A stretch of 64,000 bases of DNA from Bacteroidales bacterium. Its GTDB lineage: Bacteria > Bacteroidota > Bacteroidia > Bacteroidales > Lentimicrobiaceae. Location of the stretch: positions 1 to 64,000 of the forward strand of contig JADJEQ010000009.1 of assembly GCA_016709025.1 (NCBI GenBank). Reading direction: 5' to 3'. Below the pieces are notes generated by a model. That model did no database searches. It saw only the letters and a program-made list of their open reading frames with translations, and was not told where the DNA came from. The translations under genes were made by a program, and so were the position numbers. Positions within the stretch are counted from its first letter, which is position 1. Every line of letters begins with the position of its first letter. Shown piece after piece: positions 31,161 to 39,646 of this stretch.

Positions 31161-31679
31161 TTATTTGGATGAAAAATAGATGATGAAAGAGTCGTCGTCC
31201 TGTTTTGTAACCCAATGGTCGAAGTTCAGACTAACAGCCTTATCAATCAGGGGCGCCGGAAGAAAAGGGGCTACTAATTTATAAATTTTCCCCTGTTCCA
31301 GGATTTTCAGGTCGGCGATCACCTGATTTACGGGGTGTTCACCTGCAGCCAGCATAGGGCGTGCATCCAGTCCGGCTGCAATCAGACTTTCGTCGAACCA
31401 GGCCGGTTTTTCGGTATTGTACATAGAGTTTTCTTTTTGGTTGAATAAATCCTGTCCGATTTCACTTCTCAGTTTGTTGATGAGATCTTCAATTTTTACA
31501 TTTCCTATTGCTGCGGCCTGCTGCAGGGTGGCAATCCTGGCAACAGTTTTTCTCAGCACCGGATTCTGCAGCTTTTTAAAAGCCGGCACATAGCCAATCA
31601 GCACTGCTTCCAGTTGAGGATAAGCTTCAATCAGTTGCAGGACTTTGGTTTTCGGTGTTATTATGAGTACGTTTTCCAT
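31161..31679 (-). CDS. DUF1858-DUF2249 protein
   Basis: A 172-residue protein. The N-terminal part (about 1-70) matches DUF1858 (ITPKTKVLQLIEAYPQLEAVLIG), the domain also found at the N-terminus of ScdA/RIC iron-center repair proteins. The C-terminal part (about 100-172) resembles DUF2249 (LDARPMLAAGEHPVNQVIAD, FLPAPLIDKAV), which is common next to hemerythrin and denitrification genes. It lies 12 bases after the DUF438-hemerythrin gene. A role in NO or Fe-S stress is inferred from architecture and context. Confidence 0.78.
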   Translation of the reverse strand: MENVLIITPKTKVLQLIEAYPQLEAVLIGYVPAFKKLQNPVLRKTVARIATLQQAAAIGNVKIEDLINKLRSEIGQDLFNQKENSMYNTEKPAWFDESLIAAGLDARPMLAAGEHPVNQVIADLKILEQGKIYKLVAPFLPAPLIDKAVSLNFDHWVTKQDDDSFIIYFSSK

Positions 31680-31691
31680 TGTTTTGAATTT

Positions 31692-32924
31692 TCAGGTATA
31701 TGACAAAATGCGTTGCTCGCCTTCCAGTTCGCGGTAACGGTTTACATTGTGCGAAACCTCGAGGGTGCCGAGGTAATCCCCTTTTTCGTCGCGCAGGGCG
31801 AAATATTCAATGTGAATCATTTTTCCGCCCATATTAATCCAGAATGGGGCCCGGGTTTGCCGGCCTGTCTTGAAATCATCGATGATTTTATCAACAATGT
31901 GTGCACTTGCCGGTGGGTGGCAGTGCCTCACATCACGGTTGAGTATGGCGCGGTTCCGCTGGAATATGCGTTCAGCCCCCTGTGAGAAGTACTTTACCTT
32001 ATCATCTTTATCCACAAAGGTCATGTCGATGGGCAGGGTATTGAGTATTGCCAGCAATTCTCCGGCAGTAAACCCGCCCGATGGCAACTGAATGTGATTC
32101 CCTACTTTCTGAATATCATCAATACTGGATTCAGCCGCCCATGAAGGCTTCCAGCTAATCTGAGGATCGTACAGGCAGAAACCTATTTCAAGCGATTGCC
32201 TGCTGATTTCAAACCACTCAGCTTCGGTCAGCTTGTCCATCGCCATCGGAAAGAGAATCTGCTCTTCCTTCACAGTCATATCTTCAATCCCGAAAAGAGC
32301 CGGCTTCAGCACAATCTCCGCTGAAGCGGTTAAGTCACCGGCCGAAATATTTTCTGTATGTAATATTTCAAGACTACCCTTGATAAGTTCCCTGATTTCA
32401 TCGTGTTTCCCCCACATAACCTTGGGAGGACCGGTAATGCCTTTTGCCTCCAGGTATGGGAACAGCAGGTATTCTTTACGCTGATAATGTTTGTCAACAT
32501 CCATCAGGTTGTTGAAAAATCCACGTAATTTAAAAATGCGGTCGGCTATGGGAGTTCCTTCCTCCAGGGTTTCAATCTCCTTTAAAAGCACATTGGCCTG
32601 TGCAATCACTTTTTTGAGTTCTTCGTTTTCTCTGTTGAATAAATCGACCGGATGACCGTCAGGAATCTTCTGTGATCCGCTCAGGTCAATGTTTCCCTGC
32701 AATACAGCAGAATGGGCATCACACAGTTTCAATACTTCCTCTTCGGGCAATCCTTCGCTGATCAGCTCCTGTTCAACTTCAACCACTTCCCCGTAAGGAA
32801 TCTGTTTGAGGCTTTGCATCAGTTCCAGCCTGACACTTTCCTGGGATCCTCCCTGGTGTAGTTTCAGAATCAGCTCCTTAAGCTGTGCCTTCCTTTTGTC
32901 TGAATTATTTATAAGTTCACTCAT
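31692..32924 (-). CDS. DUF438-hemerythrin-PAS protein
   Basis: A 410-residue soluble protein in three parts: DUF438 (about 12-75, LKLHQGGSQESVRLELMQSL); a hemerythrin HHE four-helix bundle (about 85-235) with diiron-ligand candidates in DVDKHYQRKEYLLFPYLEA, WGKHDEIRELIKG and VKEEQILFPMAMDKL; and a PAS domain (about 285-400, LPIDMTFVDKDDKVKYFSQG). The diiron center could bind O2 or NO. Family members are linked to redox sensing and Fe-S repair. It heads an operon with the DUF1858-DUF2249 and cupin genes. Its exact activity is unknown. Confidence 0.88.
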   Translation of the reverse strand: MSELINNSDKRKAQLKELILKLHQGGSQESVRLELMQSLKQIPYGEVVEVEQELISEGLPEEEVLKLCDAHSAVLQGNIDLSGSQKIPDGHPVDLFNRENEELKKVIAQANVLLKEIETLEEGTPIADRIFKLRGFFNNLMDVDKHYQRKEYLLFPYLEAKGITGPPKVMWGKHDEIRELIKGSLEILHTENISAGDLTASAEIVLKPALFGIEDMTVKEEQILFPMAMDKLTEAEWFEISRQSLEIGFCLYDPQISWKPSWAAESSIDDIQKVGNHIQLPSGGFTAGELLAILNTLPIDMTFVDKDDKVKYFSQGAERIFQRNRAILNRDVRHCHPPASAHIVDKIIDDFKTGRQTRAPFWINMGGKMIHIEYFALRDEKGDYLGTLEVSHNVNRYRELEGEQRILSYT

Positions 32925-33301
32925 GGCTTTCTTTTTTTGTGGTAATCATTTGGTATTCTGTTTGTTTTTGTCCGGAATGTTGGAATGATGGAATAATGGA
33001 ATAATGGTTTTACATTCGAAACCACATTCGCCATTCTTCATTCGTCATTCCCAATTCATCATTCGTATTACCTCGCCCCCAAACCCCTCTCCTAAAGGAC
33101 GAGGGGAGCCTGAATTCTGGTTGAGGTTTAGTATTCGTAAATCCTCGTTATCACTCCGTTCTCACGAGGCAAGCAAGTTGGTATTCTACATTCGTCATTC
33201 TACATTCGTCATTCTACATTCGTCATTCCACATTATCAATCTCAAATCTCATTTTCATTTGACATTAGAAATTGGATATTGGATATTGGACATTTGACAT
33301 T
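32925..33301. repeat. Intergenic 'cattcgtcattc' microrepeats
   Basis: About 375 bases. It holds repeats of 'cattcgtcattctacattcgtcattc' (33020-33070, 33180-33235), 'ggaatgatggaataatggaa' (32980-33005) and a 'cctcgcccccaaacccctctcctaaaggacgagggg' segment. No gene is seen. It should contain the promoter of the DUF438 operon. Confidence 0.55.
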
Positions 33302-34264
33302 CTAAACCCATTCCTCTTCCAACACATTTCCCTGCACCCCAACAATTGATTTTTTAATCGGAATATTCCGGCCGGATTGTTGCCGTGCCATTTTTGCCAT
33401 CTGCAGCAACCCGGAGCAACAGGGTACTTCCATCATCACCACACTCAGTGTATTGATATTACTCTGGCTGATCATGGTGGTCAGTTTTTCGACATAGGAT
33501 TCTTTGTTGGAGTCGAGCTTGGGGCAGGCAATGGCCAGTGTTTTGCCTTTCAGGTAATGGTTGTGGAAGTTACCCATCGAAAAAGCAACACAATCTGCTG
33601 CCAGCACTACGTCTGCGTTCTTAAAATATCCGGCCTGGGGGTTGAGTAGGTGAAGCTGAACAGGCCATTGGCGCAGCTCGGAAGGAGCATCGGCGGTTGG
33701 GGCAGCGGAAATCGGTGCAACGGATGTAGCTGCAGCTTCAACCTTATTCAGATCAATTTTAAAGTCGATGGGTTTTGATCCAGGGCAGCCGCCACCACAG
33801 CCAGAAGCCTCTGCTGGTGAAACCGAAGCCCTCGCTTCAGCTATGTTTGTAAACGATTGAGGATGTGAGTGTACGTGATCATGTGTTTGAACTGCCTGGC
33901 TTTCTGACTTCGCCGGACTCATATCAACTTTGTTTTCCTTGATGTAGTTGATGGCCTGTTTCAGCAGTTCGGTTTCGTTGTGATCACGCAGGTGCTCAAG
34001 ATGGGCAAGGATGGTGTTGCGCCCTTTCGGAACCATGAGTTCCATTACTTTAATTTCGTCATAAGGCTCGGCTTCACGCTCTTCTGTGCTGATGGCACCT
34101 TCCGGACAATGGCCAATACATGCGCCAAGTCCATCGCAAAACAGATCGCTGATCAGGCGGGCTTTGCCATCAATTATTTGCAGGGCACCTTCGTGGCAAT
34201 TCGGTACACAATTACCACAACCGTTGCAAAGCTCTTCGTCAATTTTAATGATTGTTCTTTTCAT
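33302..34264 (-). CDS. 4Fe-4S ferredoxin-type protein with Cys-rich C-terminal domain
   Basis: A 320-residue protein. The N-terminal 60 residues hold two 4Fe-4S motifs (CNGCGNCVPNC and CDGLGACIGHC). A linker contains a His-rich stretch (HDHVHSHP, about 128-135) and CGGGCPGS (about 156-163). The C-terminal domain has AADCVAF, IACPKLDSN and EVPCCSGL, which may bind a further cluster or metal. It starts four bases after the rrf2 gene stop, so the two are co-transcribed. It probably shuttles electrons or handles a metal cluster under control of the adjacent Rrf2 regulator. Confidence 0.87.
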   Translation of the reverse strand: MKRTIIKIDEELCNGCGNCVPNCHEGALQIIDGKARLISDLFCDGLGACIGHCPEGAISTEEREAEPYDEIKVMELMVPKGRNTILAHLEHLRDHNETELLKQAINYIKENKVDMSPAKSESQAVQTHDHVHSHPQSFTNIAEARASVSPAEASGCGGGCPGSKPIDFKIDLNKVEAAATSVAPISAAPTADAPSELRQWPVQLHLLNPQAGYFKNADVVLAADCVAFSMGNFHNHYLKGKTLAIACPKLDSNKESYVEKLTTMISQSNINTLSVVMMEVPCCSGLLQMAKMARQQSGRNIPIKKSIVGVQGNVLEEEWV

Positions 34265-34268
34265 TTTT

Positions 34269-34676
34269 TTATTGGATTGAAATAAGGTCAGCGAGTGTTT
34301 TATTCTTCAGATAATCGATAAATTCGATGGAAAACTTATCAGCAAGTCCACCAAAGACGCAGGTTGTGAAAGGGCATTTCCCGCTTTCAATTCCGCAGTG
34401 ATGTTCTTCGAGGATACCTTCTATCAACTGGTAAATCTCTAAAAGGTTCACTTTGTGAGGATCCCCTTTTAAGGTAAAACCTCCTTTTGGCCCCCTGACC
34501 GAATCAAGGTAATTGTTTTTGACAAGAACCTGCATAACCTTCGCCAGGTGATTGCGCGAGGAGTGGGTTACTTCGGCAATACGGTTCACATTCAGTATTT
34601 CTGAACTCCCGGCTATCAATACCATGCTGTGTATTGCCAGTGATGCTGCCTCTGAAATATGAACCACTTTTGCCAT
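34269..34676 (-). CDS. Rrf2-family Fe-S regulator (first copy)
   Basis: A 135-residue Rrf2 transcription factor. The winged helix covers about residues 10-75 (NVNRIAEVTHSSRNHLAKVMQ, SVRGPKGGFTL). A three-Cys cluster site follows, C-GIESGK-C-PFTT-C (about 93-105), the usual position for an NO- or redox-sensitive Fe-S cluster as in NsrR/IscR/RsrR. It is co-transcribed with the downstream ferredoxin gene. A decamer GTATTTGAAT lies just before its start and also before the second rrf2 gene. Confidence 0.93.
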   Translation of the reverse strand: MAKVVHISEAASLAIHSMVLIAGSSEILNVNRIAEVTHSSRNHLAKVMQVLVKNNYLDSVRGPKGGFTLKGDPHKVNLLEIYQLIEGILEEHHCGIESGKCPFTTCVFGGLADKFSIEFIDYLKNKTLADLISIQ

Positions 34677-34701
34677 CGGAATTTCTTATAGATGTAATTC
34701 G

Positions 34702-34711
34702 GTATTTGAAT
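34702..34711. promoter_or_regulatory. Candidate Rrf2 operator (shared decamer)
   Basis: GTATTTGAAT, here extended to the palindrome GTATT-TG-AATAC (34702-34713), lies 26 bases before the rrf2 start. The same decamer occurs at 35609-35618 before the other rrf2 gene. Confidence 0.4.
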
Positions 34712-34714
34712 ACG

Positions 34715-34722
34715 CAAATATA
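34715..34722 (-). promoter_or_regulatory. Candidate -7 element for rrf2-ferredoxin operon
   Basis: The minus strand reads TATATTTG, matching TAnnTTTG, about 40 bases before the ATG. Just upstream is an inverted repeat ACATTT-TT-AAATGT (34727-34740), which is also a possible operator. Confidence 0.4.
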
Positions 34723-34740
34723 CATACATTTTTAAATGTC

Positions 34741-35191
34741 GTGCAAGAAAAATCTGATTTTTTTTAAGAGGATGAAAAAACCTGAGAGTCTGAAGTCAGA
34801 ATTCGGTTGCCTGATGTCGGAGGTCGGATGTCGGATGTCGGAGGTCTGAGGTCAGATGTCAGATGTCTGAGGTCTGAGGTCGGAGGTCAGAGGTTTGTGG
34901 AAGTAAGAAGTAAGAGAAGTAGGAAGAAGTAGGAAGCAGGAAGAAAGAAGTCAGCAAGACAGTCGGAAGTCAGAAGTAATTCGCAATCAGAAATCCGCAA
35001 CCGATCCGCCTGAGGCAGAGAGTTCACCGAAGGTAATACGCAATTGAATGTCCGTCCCTTCTTTCCGCAATCCGCAATCCGCAATCCGCATTCCGCAACC
35101 GACCGAAGGGAGCTCACCGAAGATAATCCGAAATCCGAAATCCGAAATTAGCTAATCTGCTAATCAGCTAATCAGCTAATTTGCTAATGAG
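34741..35191. repeat. Intergenic simple repeats between the two rrf2 genes
   Basis: About 450 bases of diverged microrepeats: 'tcggatgtcggaggtctgaggtcagatg' (34800-34900), 'gaagtaggaagcaggaag' (34905-34975), 'gcaatccgcaatccgc' (35065-35090), and 'gctaatcagctaatcagctaat' (35150-35185). No gene is seen. Confidence 0.6.
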
Positions 35192-35596
35192 TCAATTACT
35201 TATAAAGTCGCTCAAAGTCTGGCTAGTCATGTATTTTTTAAATTCCTGGGTCATTTTACTGACGATATTTCCCATCAAACATTTCTGAAAGGGGCAAACA
35301 GGGCTATCAACAGGGCAACTCGCTTCTTCAAGTTTACCTTCAATGGCTTCATATATTTGTAAAAGGGTGACATTGTCTGGTGGAATTCTCAGAATAAATC
35401 CCCCGGCCGGTCCCCGGCTTGAATTCAGAAAACCTTCTTTTACCAGCCTCTGCAGGATTTTCGCTACATGGTGCCGTGAAGCCCCTGTTCTTTCCGATAT
35501 TTTGATAACATTCAGGCTTTCTTTTGCCGAAGCAATCAAAACCATACTATGAACAGCAATGGATGCCGCTTCTGAAAGTGAGATAATTTTCGACAT
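35192..35596 (-). CDS. Rrf2-family Fe-S regulator (second copy)
   Basis: A 134-residue Rrf2 protein starting at MSKIISLSEAASIAVHSMVL (ATG 35594-35596). The frame extends upstream to 35662, but those residues do not belong to the family. The winged helix includes VIKISERTGASRHHVAKILQ and SSRGPAGGFIL. The cluster site is C-PVDSPV-C-PFQK-C. It is about half identical by eye to the first copy, so the two are probably an old duplication. It lies upstream of the first copy on the same strand, separated by a repeat-filled gap. Confidence 0.92.
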   Translation of the reverse strand: MSKIISLSEAASIAVHSMVLIASAKESLNVIKISERTGASRHHVAKILQRLVKEGFLNSSRGPAGGFILRIPPDNVTLLQIYEAIEGKLEEASCPVDSPVCPFQKCLMGNIVSKMTQEFKKYMTSQTLSDFISN

Positions 35597-35608
35597 TGTT
35601 GTATTAAA

Positions 35609-35618
35609 GTATTTGAAT
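35609..35618. promoter_or_regulatory. Candidate Rrf2 operator (shared decamer)
   Basis: GTATTTGAAT, 13 bases before the second rrf2 start, identical to the decamer at 34702-34711. This suggests auto- or cross-regulation. Confidence 0.4.
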
Positions 35619-35788
35619 GACAAATTTCGTAATAATAATATATAAATCTCTCCATGTTTCACTTAAAATACATTGATCTGACACCGGGTTTTACTGATTG
35701 GGCAATAGAATCAAAGCATTCGTTAACAAAGAAAGAAAGGGTGTAAGCGAAGTTTATATTCATTTTAAATAAGTGAAGGAATTATGCC

Positions 35789-35796
35789 TACTTTTG
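35789..35796 (+). promoter_or_regulatory. Candidate -7 element for typA
   Basis: TACTTTTG matches TAnnTTTG and ends 35 bases before the typA ATG. Confidence 0.5.
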
Positions 35797-35831
35797 CAGT
35801 TCTTTAAAAATTCACAGAAACACAATTTATA

Positions 35832-37634
35832 ATGCACAATATCAGGAATATAGCGATTATTGCTCACGTTGACCATGGTAAAACCACCCTTGTTGACAGA
35901 ATTTTACATCAGGTAAAATTGTTCAGGGAAAATCAGGATATGGGGGAACTGATCCTCGATAGCAACGATCTTGAACGTGAACGCGGAATTACGATTCTCG
36001 CCAAGAACGTATCGGTGAGATACAAGGGATTTAAAATTAACATCATCGATACCCCGGGTCACAGCGATTTTGGGGGCGAAGTCGAAAGGGTGCTCAACAT
36101 GGCCGATGGCGTATTACTACTGGTCGATGCCTTTGAGGGTCCGATGCCGCAAACCCGTTTCGTTCTGCAGAAAGCAATCGCTTTAAACCTGAAACCCATT
36201 GTGGTTATCAATAAGGTTGATAAACCGAACTGCGATCCTGAAGGCGTACAGGAAGCTGTATTTGATCTTATGTTCAACCTCGATGCTTCTGAAGACCAAT
36301 TGAACTTTCCGACTGTTTTCGGTTCTTCAAAGGAAGGCTGGATGTCGGCCGATTGGCGCACTCCTGCTGAAGATGTGACTTACCTGCTTGATTCGATTAT
36401 TGAAAATATTCCTGCATCCAGATTTGAGGAAGGTAATACCCAGATGCAGATTACCTCGCTCGATTACTCATCGTATGTTGGCCGCATTGCTGTCGGACGT
36501 TTATCACGTGGGGTGCTGCGCGGCGGAATGAATGTGTCGCTGATTAAACAGGACGGGCGGATTTTCAGGTCAAAAATCAAAGAATTGTATGTTTTTGAAG
36601 GACTGGGAAAAGAAAAGATAAAGACCGATGTAATGCCTGGTGAAATATGTGCTATTCTTGGTTTGGATGATTTTGATATCGGTGATACCGTTGCAGATTT
36701 TGAATTTCCTGAAGCGCTCAAGCCACTTCAGATAGATGAGCCGACCATGAGTATGCTCTTTACCATCAACAATTCACCATTTTACGGACGCGAAGGCAAG
36801 TTTGTGACTTCAAGGCATGTACGTGAGCGCTTGTTCAAAGAAATTGAGAAGAACCTGGCCATGCGCCTGGTTGAAACCGATTCACCTGAAGCGCTGATGG
36901 TTTATGGCCGGGGTATTCTTCACCTCTCTATTCTTGTTGAAACCATGCGCCGCGAAGGTTATGAGCTCCAGTTGGGACAACCCCAGGTTATTATTAAAGA
37001 AGTGGATGGTGTGAATCACGAACCGGTTGAAATGCTGACCGTTCACGTTCCCGAGGCATTCTCAGGTAAAGTGATTGAGTTGGTTACCCAGCGCCGTGGC
37101 GAAATTGTAACCATTGAAACAAAAGGTGACCGTATTCATCTGGAATTTAAAATACCATCACGTGGAATTATTGGACTGCGCAACAATGTGTTGACAGCAA
37201 CCGAAGGCGAAGCCATCATGGCACATCGTTTCCTGGCATATGAACCCTGGAAAGGTGAAATTGCGGGCCGTCGCAATGGTGCGCTGATCGCTATGGAAAC
37301 AGGAATTGCCATCGCTTATTCGATTGATAAACTGCAGGACCGTGGTTCATTCTTTGTTCATCCGAATGAAGAAATTTATGCCGGTCAGGTAATTGGTGAA
37401 CAGATTCGCCCCGATGATATGATGGTGAATGTGACCAAGACCAAGAAACTGACCAACGTCCGCGCTTCCGGTACCGACGACAAGATTTTTATTGTTCCTG
37501 CCATCAAATTTTCGCTGGAAGAAGCCATGGAATACATCGGAAAGGATGAATACCTTGAAGTTACCCCGCGTTCACTGAGGTTACGGAAGATTATCCTTGA
37601 CGAGCACGACAGAAAACGCGCTTCGAAGTCTTAG
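35832..37634 (+). CDS. typA: Translational GTPase TypA/BipA
   Basis: A 600-residue ribosome-associated GTPase of the EF-G/LepA family, involved in 50S assembly and stress adaptation. The G domain has the P-loop AHVDHGKTTLVD, switch I RERGITILAKN, DTPGHSDFGG and the NKVD specificity motif. EF-G-like domains follow (PFYGREGKFVTSRHVRERLF), and the TypA C-terminal domain is present (GIIGLRNNVLTATEGEAIM, QDRGSFFVHPNEEIYAGQVIGE). Length and motifs are normal. It stands alone with its own TAnnTTTG promoter and is followed by dispersed repeats. Confidence 0.97.
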   Translation: MHNIRNIAIIAHVDHGKTTLVDRILHQVKLFRENQDMGELILDSNDLERERGITILAKNVSVRYKGFKINIIDTPGHSDFGGEVERVLNMADGVLLLVDAFEGPMPQTRFVLQKAIALNLKPIVVINKVDKPNCDPEGVQEAVFDLMFNLDASEDQLNFPTVFGSSKEGWMSADWRTPAEDVTYLLDSIIENIPASRFEEGNTQMQITSLDYSSYVGRIAVGRLSRGVLRGGMNVSLIKQDGRIFRSKIKELYVFEGLGKEKIKTDVMPGEICAILGLDDFDIGDTVADFEFPEALKPLQIDEPTMSMLFTINNSPFYGREGKFVTSRHVRERLFKEIEKNLAMRLVETDSPEALMVYGRGILHLSILVETMRREGYELQLGQPQVIIKEVDGVNHEPVEMLTVHVPEAFSGKVIELVTQRRGEIVTIETKGDRIHLEFKIPSRGIIGLRNNVLTATEGEAIMAHRFLAYEPWKGEIAGRRNGALIAMETGIAIAYSIDKLQDRGSFFVHPNEEIYAGQVIGEQIRPDDMMVNVTKTKKLTNVRASGTDDKIFIVPAIKFSLEEAMEYIGKDEYLEVTPRSLRLRKIILDEHDRKRASKS

Positions 37635-38088
37635 GCTCAGGGCGCAGGGCTCAGAGCTCAGAGCTCAGAGCTCAGGGCACAGGGCATGGAGCATGGGGCA
37701 TGGAGCATGGAGCACATGGCATTGTAAAATTTCTAATTTCTAATTTCTAATGGCTTATTGAACTAGGCTTGTGGGATTCATATGTTTCAGCAAATTTGAC
37801 TCTTTGACTCTTCGACACTAATTCTCTTCTTGTCTAAGTCTCTAAGTCTCTAAGTCTCTTCGTCTCTCAGTCTCTTAGTCTCTTCGTCTCTTAGTCTCTT
37901 AGTCTCTTAGTCTCTTAGTCTCTTAGTCTCTTAGTCTCTCAGTCTCTCAGTCTCTCAGTCTCTTCTTCTTTAAGTAAGTCTCATTTCATGCCAAATTTTC
38001 ATAAGTATTCAATAACGGCAAAATATTTACTCAGCTCCGGCCGTTGATCTATCACTACTTAGTTAACTTTACTGAAACAATCTGAATT
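37635..38088. repeat. Dispersed and octamer repeats after typA
   Basis: Immediately after the stop is a 'ctcagggcgcagggctcagagctcag...catggagcatgg' block (37634-37718). An octamer tract with consensus GTCTCTYA follows, about 17 copies (37831-37964). The last 60 bases carry the promoter region of the next gene ('ttgatctatcactacttagttaacttta'). No gene is seen. Confidence 0.7.
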
Positions 38089-38691
38089 ATGAAAAAAGCC
38101 AATGCTGTTGTTGCGATAATACTGATGCTTACTTTCCTTGCCGGATGCGATGTGCTTGAACAGGCCCGGCAAGTGGCCATGCTTTCAAAGTGTGAATTCA
38201 AGCTAAGTTCTGTTGATCAGTTGCGGCTTGCGGGAGTAAATATCCAGCAGGTGAAGAAATTATCGGATCTGAACATGATGGATGCTGCCAAAATAACAAC
38301 TGCTGCATTATCGGGGGGAAGCCTGCCATTGAATTTCACCCTGAATGTGGAAGCCAGAAATCCCAATGCCACCACTGCAGGAATGACCAGGCTAGACTGG
38401 ATCCTTTTCATCGACGATATTCAGATGGTTAGTGGTGTGAATGAGCAAAGGGTGCAGATTCCCGGCAACGGAGGCACCGGAATTCTACCGCTCACCATCG
38501 GCATTGACCTGAAACAGGCCCTGAAAGGCAAAAGTGGGGATGCCATTGCCAATTTCGGGCTCAACCTTGCCGGAGCCGGAAACAAACCTACCCGCATAAC
38601 CCTGAAAGCAAAACCTACCATTATGGTTGGTTCACAGACCATCGCTTACCCCGGTTACCTGACCATTCAGAACGAGTTTACTTCCAATTAG
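38089..38691 (+). CDS. LEA14-like lipoprotein
   Basis: A 200-residue protein with a lipoprotein signal (LTFLAGC, Cys about residue 20). The remainder resembles the LEA_2/WHy fold: a beta-sandwich segment with FTLNVEARNPNATTAGMTRLDWILFIDD and later IPLT-type strands, where the VxNPN motif is typical. It is probably anchored in the envelope facing the periplasm. Function is unknown; relatives are linked to desiccation or stress. It is flanked on both sides by repeat-rich DNA. Confidence 0.68.
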   Translation: MKKANAVVAIILMLTFLAGCDVLEQARQVAMLSKCEFKLSSVDQLRLAGVNIQQVKKLSDLNMMDAAKITTAALSGGSLPLNFTLNVEARNPNATTAGMTRLDWILFIDDIQMVSGVNEQRVQIPGNGGTGILPLTIGIDLKQALKGKSGDAIANFGLNLAGAGNKPTRITLKAKPTIMVGSQTIAYPGYLTIQNEFTSN

Positions 38692-39646
38692 TGGCACAGG
38701 GCTCAGGGCGCAGGGCATGGAGCATGGGGCATGGAGCATGGATGCAACCGGGAAATTTCGTCTCTTTTGTGACAGACAAGGGGACACGGAGAAATGGGGA
38801 CAAGGGGAATAAGACTGAGGGACTTAGAGACAAAGAGACTAAGAGCGATGGACATGGAGCATGAAAGAATTTCCAATTTCCAATTTCTAATTTCTAAGGT
38901 TCCGTCCCTCGTACCTATTGCGTCCCTCGTCCCTTCTTAGCGCAGGGCACAGACTTAACCGGGAAATTTCCGTCTTTGAAGCGGCAGACAAGGAGACAAG
39001 GGGATGGGGAGACAAGGAGAAAAAAGATTGAGTGACGAAGAGACGAAGAGACGAAGAGACGACTACCCACTACCCACTACAACTCACAACTCACAACTAC
39101 TCACCCCTCACCCCTCACCCCTCACTACTCACTACTAGACAACCCCTTTTCACCCCTTCTCTCACTCCCCCTTCACTCTTTTCACGTCATTCCACTATCT
39201 TTGACTTATCGCTCTCTCCCTCACTCGCTCTCACCCTCACTCCCTCCCTCACTTCATCACTTCGTCCTTTCGTCCCTCAGTCTCTCAGTCTCTCAGTCTC
39301 TTCGTCTCTCCTTTTACATCCCGCACTCACACTACTTACTCACTACTCATTACTCACTACTCATTACTCACTACTCACTACTCACTACTCATCACTTAGT
39401 CTCTCAGTCTCTTATAGTCTCTCAGTCTCTTCGTCTCTCAGTCTCTTCATCTCTCAGTCTCTTCGTCAGTCTCTAAGTCAGGTCCCTTGTCCCTTGTCTG
39501 CTGAATTGTAGCAGGATTTTCTTACATAAATCGTCCCTCGTCCCCAACGCCCCTCGTCCCTGAACTTTATAAGAGTGAACAATTTCTTCCACACGTGTGT
39601 TTATAAATTTAAGTAAGCTTAAAATAATTATTAAAACAGCTAAAAA
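38692..39646. repeat. Repeat-rich intergenic region upstream of the DtxR-family gene
   Basis: About 950 bases. It contains the 'ggctcagggcgcagggcatgg' block (38696-38745), two 'gacagacaaggggacacggag' blocks (about 38770 and 38990), 'ctcactactcattactcac' tracts (39060-39137, 39325-39395), octamer GTCTCTYA tracts (39275-39310, 39396-39478), and 'ccttgtctgctgaattgtagcaggattttc...cctcgtccc' (39486-39560). Open frames across it (e.g. 39032-39511) are low-complexity artefacts. The last 50 bases hold a DtxR-like box. Confidence 0.7.
39609..39627 (+). promoter_or_regulatory. DtxR/MntR-type operator
   Basis: The 19-base TTAAGTAAGCTTAAAATAA matches the IdeR/DtxR box TWAGGTWAGSCTWACCTWA at 15 of 19 positions by eye and contains the inverted repeat TTAAG-N4-CTTAA. 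It ends 19 bases before the regulator ATG, as expected for autoregulation. Confidence 0.55.

Noticed and set aside
37831..37964. Possible CRISPR array
   Set aside because: The octamers are contiguous with no unique spacers and no cas genes nearby.
39032..39511. 159-residue open frame
   Set aside because: It consists only of Ser/Leu/Thr repeats from simple-sequence tracts and has no start context or homology signal.
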